From: an uncultured Oscillospiraceae bacterium
GTDB lineage: Bacteria; Bacillota; Clostridia; Oscillospirales; Oscillospiraceae
Reading direction: 5' to 3'
DNA length: 64,000 nt
Assembly (NCBI GenBank): GCA_934512135.1
Contig: CAKSWT010000015.1
Span: forward strand, 17,048 to 81,047
The notes beneath the pieces were generated by a model. It saw only the letters and a list, made by a program, of their open reading frames with translations, searched no databases and had not been told where the DNA came from. The position numbers and the translations under genes were made by a program. Shown here piece after piece: positions 1 through 8,527 of the stretch (positions within the stretch are counted from its first letter, which is position 1; each line of letters starts with the position of its first letter).

Positions 1-1
1 T

Positions 2-43
2 GAAAGCAAGCCCTTTGTCATTGGTAAACAGCAGACCCTTTGA
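2..43 (+). CDS. 3' end of an upstream gene, probably glgD/glgC (partial)
   Basis: Only the last 13 codons and a TGA stop are inside the window; the readable tail is ESKPFVIGKQQTL. A V-I-G-K segment just before the stop is common at the C-terminus of ADP-glucose pyrophosphorylase subunits (GlgC/GlgD), and glgA follows 38 bp later in the same direction, so a glgC/glgD tail is the natural guess. The identification rests on context and a very short peptide. Confidence 0.4.
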   Translation, partial: ESKPFVIGKQQTL

Positions 44-81
44 TCTGCCTTCCTCTTTGCTTTGGAAAGGAGTTTGATAGC

Positions 82-1527
82 ATGGCAACCAAAAAGCTTC
101 AGGTGCTGTTTGCCGCCTTTGAAGCCGCCCCCTTCATCAAAACCGGCGGACTGGGAGATGTGGCCGGCAGCCTCCCCGGGGCCCTGAAGGGCCGAAACTG
201 CGAAATTCGGGTGATTCTTCCGAAATTTCGCCAAATTCCCCAGGAATATCGGGACAAGATGGAGCTGGTCACCACCTTTACCGTCCCGCTGGGCTGGCGG
301 AACCAGTATTGCGGAATTCTCACCCTAAAGCTGGGAAAGATCCAATATTACTTTGTGGACAATGAGTTCTATTTTTACCGGGACAAGGTCTACGGCTACG
401 GAGACGACTGTGAGCGGGTATCTTACTTCTCCAAGGCCATTTTGGAGTGCCTCCAGCATCTGCCGGATTTCTTCCCGGATATCATCCACGCCAACGACTG
501 GCACACCTCCTTGATTCCTGTGTTCCTCCGGGAGCAGTATCAGCAGCTGGAGCAGTATCGGAAGATCCGCACGGTTTTCACCATTCACAATCTAAAGTTC
601 CAGGGCATCTGCTGGAAGTTCTTCCTGGGCGATCTGCTGGGACTGCATGAATGCAAGAATGCCGCCGATCAGCTCCAGTGGGGCCATGATGCCATCAACT
701 TTATGCAGAGCGCCCTTTATTATTCGGACTATATCACCACCGTCAGTCCCTCTTACGCCCAGGAGATCTGCACCCACGACTACGGCGAGGGCCTGGACGG
801 GGTGCTCTCCCAGCGGAAGGACCGGCTTCAGGGTATCCTCAACGGCATCGACACCGCAAAATACACCCCCAAAAAGGCCCCCTATCCCTTCTCCCCGGAG
901 GATCTCTCCGGGAAGGCACAGTGCAAGGCCGCCCTACAGCAGGAGCTGGGGCTGCCGGTTCGGCCGGATGTGCCGCTGCTGGCGCTGATTTCCCGTCTGA
1001 CCGACCAGAAGGGGCTGGATCTGCTGGCCGGCTGTCTGGGTCAGCTTCTGGGCGGCGATATTCAGCTGTGTATTTTGGGCACCGGAGATCAGCACTACGA
1101 GCATATGCTGGAGGGCGCCGCAGCCATGGCCCCTGGCAAAATGGCGGTCCGCCTGACCTTCGACGAGGCCCTGTCTCAGCGGATCTACGCCGGCGCGGAC
1201 ATCCTGCTGATGCCCTCGCTGTTTGAGCCCTGCGGCCTCAACCAGATGATCGCCATGGCCTACGGCACGCTGCCGGTGGTCCGGGAGACCGGCGGTCTGA
1301 AGGACAGCGTGGTCCCCTACAACAAATTCACCGGCGAGGGCAACGGCTTTGGCTTCCGGAATCCCAATCCCCAGGAGCTGGAGCAGTGTGTTTCCACCGC
1401 AGCGGCGCTGTACCGGGAGGACCCCGAGGCCTGGACAGCTCTACAGCATCAGGCCATGGCCCGGGACTTTGGCTGGAAGGCCAGTGCAAAACAATACATG
1501 GCCATTTACCGAATGCTCACCAAGTAA
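82..1527 (+). CDS. glgA: Glycogen synthase GlgA (ADP-glucose type)
   Basis: Transfers glucose from ADP-glucose to the non-reducing end of alpha-1,4-glucan in the cytosol (GT5 family). The 481-residue length is normal for bacterial GlgA. The N-terminus carries the substrate-binding K-T-G-G-L-G-D-V motif, followed by the HANDWH motif near residue 140; the C-terminal Rossmann half has SLFEPCGLNQ and the YGTLPVVRETGGL loop. Start ATG 82 is preferred over an upstream in-frame start because AAAGGAG lies at 67-73 and the protein then begins directly before the conserved LFAAFEAAP segment. It is followed by a terminator hairpin and then by the fused alpha-glucan enzyme, so the neighbourhood is a glycogen storage and mobilisation cluster. 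Confidence 0.95.
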   Translation: MATKKLQVLFAAFEAAPFIKTGGLGDVAGSLPGALKGRNCEIRVILPKFRQIPQEYRDKMELVTTFTVPLGWRNQYCGILTLKLGKIQYYFVDNEFYFYRDKVYGYGDDCERVSYFSKAILECLQHLPDFFPDIIHANDWHTSLIPVFLREQYQQLEQYRKIRTVFTIHNLKFQGICWKFFLGDLLGLHECKNAADQLQWGHDAINFMQSALYYSDYITTVSPSYAQEICTHDYGEGLDGVLSQRKDRLQGILNGIDTAKYTPKKAPYPFSPEDLSGKAQCKAALQQELGLPVRPDVPLLALISRLTDQKGLDLLAGCLGQLLGGDIQLCILGTGDQHYEHMLEGAAAMAPGKMAVRLTFDEALSQRIYAGADILLMPSLFEPCGLNQMIAMAYGTLPVVRETGGLKDSVVPYNKFTGEGNGFGFRNPNPQELEQCVSTAAALYREDPEAWTALQHQAMARDFGWKASAKQYMAIYRMLTK

Positions 1528-1530
1528 CCC

Positions 1531-1561
1531 AAGCCCCTCGGTGGTCTCGCCGAGGGGCTTT
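1531..1561 (+). terminator. Hairpin after glgA
   Basis: An 11-bp stem (1531-1541 with 1550-1560, AAGCCCCTCGG arm) follows the glgA stop by 3 bp and ends in a short T run. The weak T tract suggests partial termination, which would let some transcripts continue into the downstream glucan gene. Confidence 0.6.
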
Positions 1562-1601
1562 GACCGTCTGGCCTGTGCCGACGAATATTCCGGAGGTTTT
1601 T

Positions 1602-4600
1602 ATGTTTCTCTATCACAATTCCCGGCAAATCGCCTATCGTGACCCCTTTGGCGCCGCCCCGGTGGGCAGCCAAGTCACCCTGTCCCTGGACGCCGCCGTC
1701 CCGGAGGGGACTGCTGTAATGCTTCGGCTTTGGCAGGAGGGGGAGACCCTGCTTCCCATGGTCCCCGCCGGGGAAAACCGGTGGACCTGTCGCCTGACTC
1801 TGCCGGAGCAGGCCGGTCTGCTTTGGTATTACTTTGTGGTGGAGACCCCGGAGGGGACCCTCTACTATGGGAAAACACCCCACTGCACCGGAGGCTGCGG
1901 CGCGGTCACCAGCACCCCTCCGGACTCCTGGCAGATCACCGTTTATGTGCCCCAGCCCCTTCCGGATTGGTACCAGAACGCCGTGGCCTATCAGATTTTC
2001 CCGGATCGTTTCCACCGGGGCCGAGACTGGCAGACCCGGCAGCAGAACGCCGCCCACCGGGCCGGATGGAAGGGGAGCCACCGTCTGGTGGTGCAGGACT
2101 GGAATGACAAGCCCTTTTACTGCAAGGACAGCCAGGGCCGGGTCACCCGCTGGCCGTTTTTCGGCGGGACCCTGGAGGGAATCCGGGAAAAGCTCCCCTA
2201 CCTGAAATCCCTGGGCATCGGCGTACTGTATCTGAACCCCATTTTTACCGCCTCCAGCAACCACAAATACGACACCGGCGACTACCTCACCATTGATCCG
2301 GGATTTGGCGACCGGGAGAGCTTTCAGCGGCTCTGCCGGGAGGCAGAAGCCGCCGGGATCCGCATTCTCCTGGACGGCGTATTCAGCCACACCGGCGACG
2401 ACAGCATCTATTTCAACCGCTGGGGGAACTATCCCGATCCCGGCGCCTTTGCCCAGTCCGGCAGTCCCTATGACAGCTGGTATCGGTTCGGGACCCAGTA
2501 TCCCTGCGGCTATGAGAGCTGGTGGGGGGTGGACTCCCTGCCGGACGTAGAGGAAACGGACCCGGGCTACCAGGATTTTATCTGCGGACCGAAGGGCGTG
2601 ATTCGGACCTGGCTGGGGCTGGGCGCCTCGGGCTGGCGGCTGGATGTGGCAGACGAGCTGCCAGACAGCTTTATCCGCCGGATTCGCCAGGCGGGCCTTG
2701 CGGAGCGCTCCGACGCCCTGCTGCTGGGCGAGGTGTGGGAGGATGCCAGCAATAAGGTCAGCTACAACGTGCTCCGGCCCTATCTTCTGGGCCACGAGCT
2801 GGACTGCACCATGCACTATCCCTTCCGCACCGGAACCACGGCCTTTCTGCTCAGCCGGATAGACGCCCAGGCCCTGGCCCACCAGCTGGACACCATCCGG
2901 GAAAATTATCCTCCCTCCGCCCTGTATGGGGCCCTGAATCTAATCGGCTCCCACGACACCCCGCGGATTCTAACCGTGCTGGGGGAAGCCCCGGATGATC
3001 TCAGCCCGCAGCAGCAGGAGGAGTACACCCTGCCCCCTGCGCAGCGGGAGCTGGCCCTTCGGCGGCTTCGCCTGCTCCAGGTCCTACAGTTCACCTCCCC
3101 GGGCGTCCCCTGTGTCTACTATGGCGATGAGGCGGGCATGGAGGGCTTTGCCGACCCCCTGAACCGGGGAGCCTTTCCCTGGGGTCACCAGGCGGAGGAC
3201 CTCACCGCCCAGGTGCGGATTCTCTCCCAGCTTCGCCAGGAGTATCCGGTGCTGATTCACGGCACCGTGACCTACCATGCCCCGGACCCGGACCTGTTCT
3301 CCATGGAGCGGTCCCTGGAGGAGGTTACAGTGCAGGTTTATGTAAACCGTTCCTCCTGCCGCAGTCTTTCTCTGAACCTAAGCGCCCAGGTTTTGGACTT
3401 GCTGACCGACCGGGTCTGGGGCCCGGGGGAGACCTTCCTGCTGCCGCCGCTGTCCGCCGCCGTACTGTACCGGGAGGGCGCAGACCCGGCCTGCTTCTCC
3501 CCGTTGCCCGCCGCCGCCCAATCTCCGAAGGGAAGGGGCCTGCTGTGCCCCCTGTTCTCTCTGCCTGGAACGGCCCCCACCGGTACCATTGCCGACGGTC
3601 TGGAATTCCTGGACGTACTCCACCGGGGCCGGTGGAAGAACTGGATGCTGCTCCCTCTCTGTCCTCCCGGACTGGGGAATTCCCCCTACTCCAGCCCCTG
3701 CGTCTTTGCCGGAGACCCTCGATTGATCTCTCCAGACCTGCCTGTGGACCCCGAAGGATTTGCGGCCTTCTGCCAAGAAAATTCCTACTGGCTGGAGGAC
3801 TATGCCCTGTTTACCGCCCTCCACCGGACCTATGATCTGCCCTGGCAGGACTGGCCTCAGGAGGCCCGGGACCGTCTGGACCTGGCTGCACTGCGGCAGC
3901 GGTATGCCCAGGAGATCCACCAGGTCCAAATGGCCCAATACCGCTTTTTCGCCCAGTGGGAACAGCTGCATACCAAAGCCCGCTCCCTGGGGATCTCCCT
4001 GATCGGCGATCTCCCCATTTACGCCGCCCTGGACAGCGCGGAAACCTGGGCCCATCGGGAGCAGTTCCAGCTGGATTCCCAGGGCTATCCCACCATGCGC
4101 TCCGGCTGTCCTCCGGACTATTTTAGCCCCCAAGGCCAGGACTGGGGCAACCCCCTCTATTGCTGGCCTGTGATGACCGCCGATGGCTACACCTGGTGGA
4201 AGCAGCGGCTTCATCAGGCCTTCCGCTGCTATGACTTTGTGCGGCTGGATCACTTCCGCTCCTTTGCGGCCTACTATGCCATTCCTGCCAGAAGCACCGC
4301 CAGAGACGGCCACTGGATGAAAGGGGCCGGTGTGGAATTCTTCCGGGAAATGGCCCGAGAATTTGGTGCCCTTCCCATTGTGGCCGAGGATCTGGGGGCG
4401 CTGGACAGTCAGGTATCCGTACTGCTCCGGCACACCGGGCTCTCCGGCATGGACGTCTGGCAGTTCTCCCAAGAGGACATGGCACAGCGCACGCCGGAGG
4501 AGGCCGCCCATCGGGTGTTCTTCTCCGGCACCCACGACAATCAGACCCTGGTCGGTTTTCTCCGGGACACCGGCGATTCCCGGTCCTCCGCAGACATCCT

Positions 4601-4772
4601 TCAGTGGCTGCTTCAGGCGCCCGCAGGAGCGGTGATTCTGCCGGTGCAGGACCTGTTGGGTCTGGATGACACCGCGCGAATCAATGTTCCCGGCGTTCCC
4701 CAGGGAAACTGGACCTGGCGTATGACAAAATCCCAGCTCCAGGCCCTGGGCTCCGGGGGGATTCTGGGGTAA
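1602..4772 (+). CDS. Fused GH13 alpha-glucan hydrolase and GH77 4-alpha-glucanotransferase
   Basis: A 1056-residue two-enzyme protein for breaking down and rearranging glycogen or maltodextrin. Residues about 1-110 resemble an N-terminal carbohydrate-binding/early-set domain. A GH13 barrel follows with DGVFSH (near 256), WRLDVADE (nucleophile Asp, near 345), GEVWED (acid/base Glu, near 375) and IGSHDTPR (near 447). The C-terminal part from about residue 640 is a MalQ-type GH77 domain with RLDHFRSF (nucleophile Asp, near 880), VAEDLG (acid/base Glu, near 927) and GTHDNQT (near 975). Start ATG 1602 has GGAGG at 1592-1596. No frameshift separates the two halves. The absence of a signal peptide implies intracellular glycogen turnover with the adjacent GlgA. 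The exact GH13 specificity (neopullulanase, amylopullulanase or cyclomaltodextrinase type) cannot be fixed from motifs. Confidence 0.9.
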   Translation: MFLYHNSRQIAYRDPFGAAPVGSQVTLSLDAAVPEGTAVMLRLWQEGETLLPMVPAGENRWTCRLTLPEQAGLLWYYFVVETPEGTLYYGKTPHCTGGCGAVTSTPPDSWQITVYVPQPLPDWYQNAVAYQIFPDRFHRGRDWQTRQQNAAHRAGWKGSHRLVVQDWNDKPFYCKDSQGRVTRWPFFGGTLEGIREKLPYLKSLGIGVLYLNPIFTASSNHKYDTGDYLTIDPGFGDRESFQRLCREAEAAGIRILLDGVFSHTGDDSIYFNRWGNYPDPGAFAQSGSPYDSWYRFGTQYPCGYESWWGVDSLPDVEETDPGYQDFICGPKGVIRTWLGLGASGWRLDVADELPDSFIRRIRQAGLAERSDALLLGEVWEDASNKVSYNVLRPYLLGHELDCTMHYPFRTGTTAFLLSRIDAQALAHQLDTIRENYPPSALYGALNLIGSHDTPRILTVLGEAPDDLSPQQQEEYTLPPAQRELALRRLRLLQVLQFTSPGVPCVYYGDEAGMEGFADPLNRGAFPWGHQAEDLTAQVRILSQLRQEYPVLIHGTVTYHAPDPDLFSMERSLEEVTVQVYVNRSSCRSLSLNLSAQVLDLLTDRVWGPGETFLLPPLSAAVLYREGADPACFSPLPAAAQSPKGRGLLCPLFSLPGTAPTGTIADGLEFLDVLHRGRWKNWMLLPLCPPGLGNSPYSSPCVFAGDPRLISPDLPVDPEGFAAFCQENSYWLEDYALFTALHRTYDLPWQDWPQEARDRLDLAALRQRYAQEIHQVQMAQYRFFAQWEQLHTKARSLGISLIGDLPIYAALDSAETWAHREQFQLDSQGYPTMRSGCPPDYFSPQGQDWGNPLYCWPVMTADGYTWWKQRLHQAFRCYDFVRLDHFRSFAAYYAIPARSTARDGHWMKGAGVEFFREMAREFGALPIVAEDLGALDSQVSVLLRHTGLSGMDVWQFSQEDMAQRTPEEAAHRVFFSGTHDNQTLVGFLRDTGDSRSSADILQWLLQAPAGAVILPVQDLLGLDDTARINVPGVPQGNWTWRMTKSQLQALGSGGILG

Positions 4773-4830
4773 AGATGTACCTGTCCCCACCTTTTCTTCA
4801 CAAAATCCACATATTTCTCCCTTCCCTCCC

Positions 4831-4859
4831 TTGCGTCACGGCGGATTTTCCGCTATAAT
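4831..4859 (+). promoter_or_regulatory. Sigma-A-type promoter for the CoA-transferase
   Basis: TTGCGT at 4831-4836, a 17-bp spacer and TATAAT at 4854-4859. The resulting leader is about 105 nt and contains AACTGC/GCAGTT arms that could pair. Confidence 0.75.
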
Positions 4860-4971
4860 AACATTTATTGAATAAACTGCGACCCCATAGCATCCCGCGG
4901 TATCAATAGAACTCTGCAGTTGAAATGGTATCCCATTCATTTCCTCCTGCAAATCTGAGGAGCGTTAGAAG

Positions 4972-6270
4972 ATGACAAAGGAAGAACTGTATCAGTCAAA
5001 ATTCATTACCGTTCAGCAAGCCCTGGACATGGTCCAGGACGGCGACATTGTATATCACGGCTTCTACGGCAACGAACCGAGAAACCTGCTGCGTCAATTC
5101 CACACCATCGCCGACCGGGTCAATCATGTGGACATCTGGTGCACCAATCCCGACGAAGAATACCAGTTTATCACCGACGACTCCCTGGGCAACAAGATTG
5201 AGGTCTACAGCGTGTTCTACGGCCCCCTGCTGCGGCGGGTCCACAGCTCCGGCCGCATCCACTATGTGCCCCACCACATCCATGCGGCGGTGCCCATGAT
5301 CAAGGAGTGCGGCGCTACCCCCAACGTATTTTTTGCCTCTGTCACACCCCCGGACGAGTATGGCTACGTCTATATGTCCGGCAGCCAGCAAACCGAGGCC
5401 GAGGTCTTTGAGATTTGCGACCTGAAGATCTTTGAGGTCAACGAGAACCTGCCCCACGTCTACGGCACCACCCGTATCCCGCTGGAGAAGGTGGACTACT
5501 TCATCAAGGCCGACAACCCCATCTCCGAGCCCCCCAACTATCCCATTCCGGACGTGCTGTGGACGCTGGCCGAGAAGGTGGCCTCTCTGGTGGATGACGG
5601 CGACACCATCCAGCTGGGCTTCGGCGGCCTGCCCCACGCAGTGGCGGAAAAGCTCCGGGACAAGAAGGACCTGGGCGTTCACACGGAGATGTTCTCCAAC
5701 TCCCTGTACCACCTGATGGACGCGGGCGTCATTACCAATGACCGCAAGACCATCAACCGGGGCAAGGCGGTCTGCGCCTTCTGCTGGGGTGACAAGGATT
5801 TCAATAAGTTCATCGACCACAACCCCGCCATCGAGATGCGCCCCACCAGCTACACCAACGACCCCAACACCATCATGGCCCACGACAACCTGGTGTCCAT
5901 CAACTCCGCCCTGCAGATCGACCTGACGGGCCAGGTCTGCTCCGAGTCCCTGGGCACTCAGATCTTCTCGGGCACCGGCGGCGCCACGGATTTCGCCTAC
6001 GGCGCCTTCCACTCCAAGGGCGGCAAGGGCATCATTGCCATGACCTCCACCGCCAAGGGCGGCACCATCTCCCGGATTGCGCCCACCCTGACCCCCGGCT
6101 CCATTGTGTCCATCCAGCGGAACATCGTGGACTATGTGGTCACGGAGTACGGCATCGCCCACCTACGGCATCTGCCCATCCATAAGCGGGTTCAGGAGCT
6201 GATAAAAATTGCCCACCCGGATTTCCGGGAGGAGCTGAAAAAAGAAGCCGAACGGCTGATGTTCTGGTAA
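4972..6270 (+). CDS. Acetyl-CoA hydrolase/transferase family CoA-transferase (butyryl- or 4-hydroxybutyryl-CoA:acetate type)
   Basis: A 432-residue class I CoA-transferase that moves CoA between an acyl-CoA and acetate through a glutamyl-CoA thioester. The family Glu is seen in GVHTEMFSN as Glu239, matching the catalytic Glu238 known for clostridial 4-hydroxybutyrate CoA-transferase; the glycine-rich GFGGLPHAVA and the C-terminal VVTEYGIA loop are also present. In gut Clostridia such enzymes often catalyse the last step of butyrate formation, but butyrate versus 4-hydroxybutyrate or propionate specificity cannot be read from sequence. It is monocistronic between its own promoter and terminator, not in an operon with bcd/crt/hbd. 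A paralog of identical length lies at 32075-33373. Confidence 0.88.
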   Translation: MTKEELYQSKFITVQQALDMVQDGDIVYHGFYGNEPRNLLRQFHTIADRVNHVDIWCTNPDEEYQFITDDSLGNKIEVYSVFYGPLLRRVHSSGRIHYVPHHIHAAVPMIKECGATPNVFFASVTPPDEYGYVYMSGSQQTEAEVFEICDLKIFEVNENLPHVYGTTRIPLEKVDYFIKADNPISEPPNYPIPDVLWTLAEKVASLVDDGDTIQLGFGGLPHAVAEKLRDKKDLGVHTEMFSNSLYHLMDAGVITNDRKTINRGKAVCAFCWGDKDFNKFIDHNPAIEMRPTSYTNDPNTIMAHDNLVSINSALQIDLTGQVCSESLGTQIFSGTGGATDFAYGAFHSKGGKGIIAMTSTAKGGTISRIAPTLTPGSIVSIQRNIVDYVVTEYGIAHLRHLPIHKRVQELIKIAHPDFREELKKEAERLMFW

Positions 6271-6275
6271 TACAA

Positions 6276-6316
6276 AGCCTCCCTGATTGGTCGCTTCCAA
6301 TCAGGGAGGTTTTCTT
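6276..6316. terminator. Strong shared terminator between converging genes
   Basis: A perfect 13-bp stem (6278-6290 with 6297-6309) is followed by TTTTC on the plus side. The opposite strand also has a T-containing tail, so it can serve both the CoA-transferase (+) and the beta-helix lipoprotein (-). Confidence 0.85.
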
Positions 6317-6329
6317 CTGAAAAGGAGGT

Positions 6330-8312
6330 TTATCCGTTGGGCGGTGCCATACCCCCGGGGCCGCCGGGTCCGCCTCCTGGGCCGGGGAAGCCAAAGCCGC
6401 CGCTGCCCAGAGAGGTAATGGTGTCCGTCAGCGTCAGTTCTGCGGTTTCCGTGCCGCAGGTGAGGGTATAGGTCTCACCCACCGTCAGCTCCGGCAGACT
6501 GATTACCACATTGTTAAAGCTCTTGGTCATGGTGGTGCGCACCAGCACATTGCCGTGGGCATCTGCCAGGGTCACCTCGCTGCCCGCCGCAATGGTGGTG
6601 CCAAAGGTATACATAACACTGGCCTGGGTGGAGGAGCTGTCGAAGTTCTGCGCCATGCCCGAGGCTCCTGCCACCACCAGGGTGCCGCCATTGATCTGTC
6701 CGGTGGTGGTATAGTCCAGACCACCGTTCATGGACTCCGACGGGCCGGACACATAGATCTCACCGCCGTCCACAAACAGTGCCCCATTGGAGTCGATTCC
6801 GTCGCCGCCGGCATCCACCTGAAGCCGGCCTCCGGTGATGTGGATGTAATAGTCCGCCTCCTCCAGCGTCTCCGCCTTGCCCTCGGCGCCGGGACCCATA
6901 AAGGCAAAGTCCGTATCGGCAGAGCTGCCCCCCGCCGCGTTGAGCCCGTCATCCGACGCCACCAGGGAAACCTCCCCGCCGGAAATGGTGATAAACACCG
7001 CCTCCAGGCCCTCATAGCTCTGGGAAATGGAGATGGTTCCCCCTGTGATGTTCAGGGTATCGTCCGAATGGAAGCCGTCGTCCCCTGTGGCCACATGGAT
7101 CTGGGCCTCCTGCTCAATGGTCATGGTCCCGGCACAGTGCAGGGCGTCATCCATACAGTCCAGGTTGATTGTGCCCCCGGAAACCCGCAAATCCCCATGG
7201 GATTTCAGGCCCTTGGCGCTGACGTCATCCTCCTCATCTGCATTGTTTGTATCAAACCAGCCAGGGAACCCAAAGTTCTCTGTGTGTTCCGGGGCATTGG
7301 CCGCTCCGCCGCCGGTGGTGATATTCAGGCTGCCCCCGGCGACCGTGAGCTCGGTTCCTGCCTGCACCCCATCCTCCTGGGCGTCAACGGTCAGGGTAAA
7401 GGGGTTGTCCACCTGGTAATCGTCCACCTGCGACATTCCCAGCATAACCGTCCCCTCGGATTGAATGCCGTCCTCCTGGGCGGTGACGGTAACCTGGCAG
7501 TCTCCCAGGATAATCAGCGAGCTCTCCGCCTTGATGCCATCCTCTCCCGCCGTAACGCTGACGGTTCCGCTTTCTATGAGGACATTTCCCATGTCCTGGT
7601 CCTTGTCATTGTTGGACTGGATCCCGTCCTCTCCGGCCTGGATGGTCAGGGTTCCTCCGGAGATCTGTACGGAATCCTTTCCTTTGAGACCGTCGCCAAC
7701 GGAATGGAGCGTATAGACGCCGTCCCCGGACACCGTGACATTGTCCTTCCCGTGAATGGCCATGTCATAATTTCCGTTCACGGTGAGGGATCCGGCCCCG
7801 CAGAAGGTCAAATCGTCCTTGGAGAAGATTGCCGCATCCGGCTCGTCCTCCTCCGCTCCAAGGACATAGTCCGTCCCGTCTGTCACCGTATTCTCCGACC
7901 CCTGGGCCAGCTCCACGATGACCAGGCCCCGGGTGATGCAGATGGGCGCAGTGGTGGAGCAGGTGATATCCACCCCATCCAAAATCAGCCGGATTTCCTC
8001 GTCCTTTTCCGCCTCCACCAGGACGCTTCCATCCTGGAGCGTACCGGAGAGACGGTAGACCCCCTTCTGGGAGATCGTCACCCCGGAGGCCGTGGCCTTG
8101 GCCCCCGGGCCGTCCACCGCAGTGGTGTCACCGTCAAAGGTGATGGCCGTCTCCTCCTGGGAGACCTCCTCCCGGGAGGATTCCACCTGAGGCTCCGCCG
8201 ACACGCCGGACCCTTGGCGCTCCGGCACCGATTCCGTCTGCTTTGCGGTGCAGCCGGTCAGCCCGACACAGAGCAGTCCCGCCAGAATCACCGCCAGTTT
8301 CTGTTGATTCAT
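6330..8312 (-). CDS. Beta-helix carbohydrate-binding lipoprotein (Cthe_2159-like)
   Basis: A 660-residue exported lipoprotein. The N-terminus has a short hydrophobic signal ending in the lipobox LTGC (Cys21), then a Ser/Glu/Gln-rich linker. From about residue 60 there are repeated short beta-strand turns such as SGTLQDGSVLVEA and many repeats of the form T-AGEDGI or T-AQEDGI, as in the parallel beta-helix proteins of the Cthe_2159 (DUF4353) family, whose founding member binds acidic polysaccharides such as polygalacturonate. The C-terminal tail is Gly/Pro-rich (GPGGGPGGPGGMAPPNG), a module shared with the beta-helix protein at 16941-19295. The start ATG has AAGGGAAG about 10 nt upstream. Its ligand and any enzymatic role are unknown; cell-surface polysaccharide binding is inference. 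Confidence 0.75.
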   Translation of the reverse strand: MNQQKLAVILAGLLCVGLTGCTAKQTESVPERQGSGVSAEPQVESSREEVSQEETAITFDGDTTAVDGPGAKATASGVTISQKGVYRLSGTLQDGSVLVEAEKDEEIRLILDGVDITCSTTAPICITRGLVIVELAQGSENTVTDGTDYVLGAEEDEPDAAIFSKDDLTFCGAGSLTVNGNYDMAIHGKDNVTVSGDGVYTLHSVGDGLKGKDSVQISGGTLTIQAGEDGIQSNNDKDQDMGNVLIESGTVSVTAGEDGIKAESSLIILGDCQVTVTAQEDGIQSEGTVMLGMSQVDDYQVDNPFTLTVDAQEDGVQAGTELTVAGGSLNITTGGGAANAPEHTENFGFPGWFDTNNADEEDDVSAKGLKSHGDLRVSGGTINLDCMDDALHCAGTMTIEQEAQIHVATGDDGFHSDDTLNITGGTISISQSYEGLEAVFITISGGEVSLVASDDGLNAAGGSSADTDFAFMGPGAEGKAETLEEADYYIHITGGRLQVDAGGDGIDSNGALFVDGGEIYVSGPSESMNGGLDYTTTGQINGGTLVVAGASGMAQNFDSSSTQASVMYTFGTTIAAGSEVTLADAHGNVLVRTTMTKSFNNVVISLPELTVGETYTLTCGTETAELTLTDTITSLGSGGFGFPGPGGGPGGPGGMAPPNG

Positions 8313-8350
8313 AGGTCATACACTTCCCTTCTAACATTCTGGGAGCTTCA

Positions 8351-8378
8351 GGATCCTGGCCGGGCTCCAGCAGGATCC
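8351..8378 (-). promoter_or_regulatory. 5'-proximal hairpin in the beta-helix lipoprotein transcript
   Basis: Arms GGATCCTG (8351-8358) and CAGGATCC (8371-8378) form a perfect 8-bp stem. The TATAAT-like -10 is at 8387-8392 on the minus strand, so the hairpin would begin within about 2 nt of the predicted transcript start. The -35 is weak. Confidence 0.5.
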
Positions 8379-8386
8379 GTGTCCAC

Positions 8387-8392
8387 ATTATA
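8387..8392 (-). promoter_or_regulatory. -10 element for the beta-helix lipoprotein
   Basis: A perfect TATAAT on the minus strand about 75 bp upstream of the start codon. No good -35 is seen at 16-18 bp. Confidence 0.45.
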
Positions 8393-8479
8393 TCAGGAAT
8401 CCGGGCAAAGAAAAGGGGATTCCCAGGAATTCCACGCAAAATTAACGGTTCCGATACAAATCGAACAGGGTTTCCACAC

Positions 8480-8515
8480 AAAAGGACGCGCCACAGCTTC
8501 CTGTGACGCGTCCAA
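8480..8515 (-). terminator. Terminator of the cytosolic beta-helix gene
   Basis: A 13-bp stem (8484-8496 with 8501-8513) contains one G-U pair in the minus-strand RNA and is followed by TTTTG on that strand. Confidence 0.75.
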
Positions 8516-8527
8516 GGCCTGTATTCT

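Noticed and set aside
6330..8312. CRISPR-like or tandem DNA repeats in the beta-helix gene
   Set aside because: Repeats are degenerate protein-level strand-turn units inside a coding frame, without identical direct repeats and spacers.
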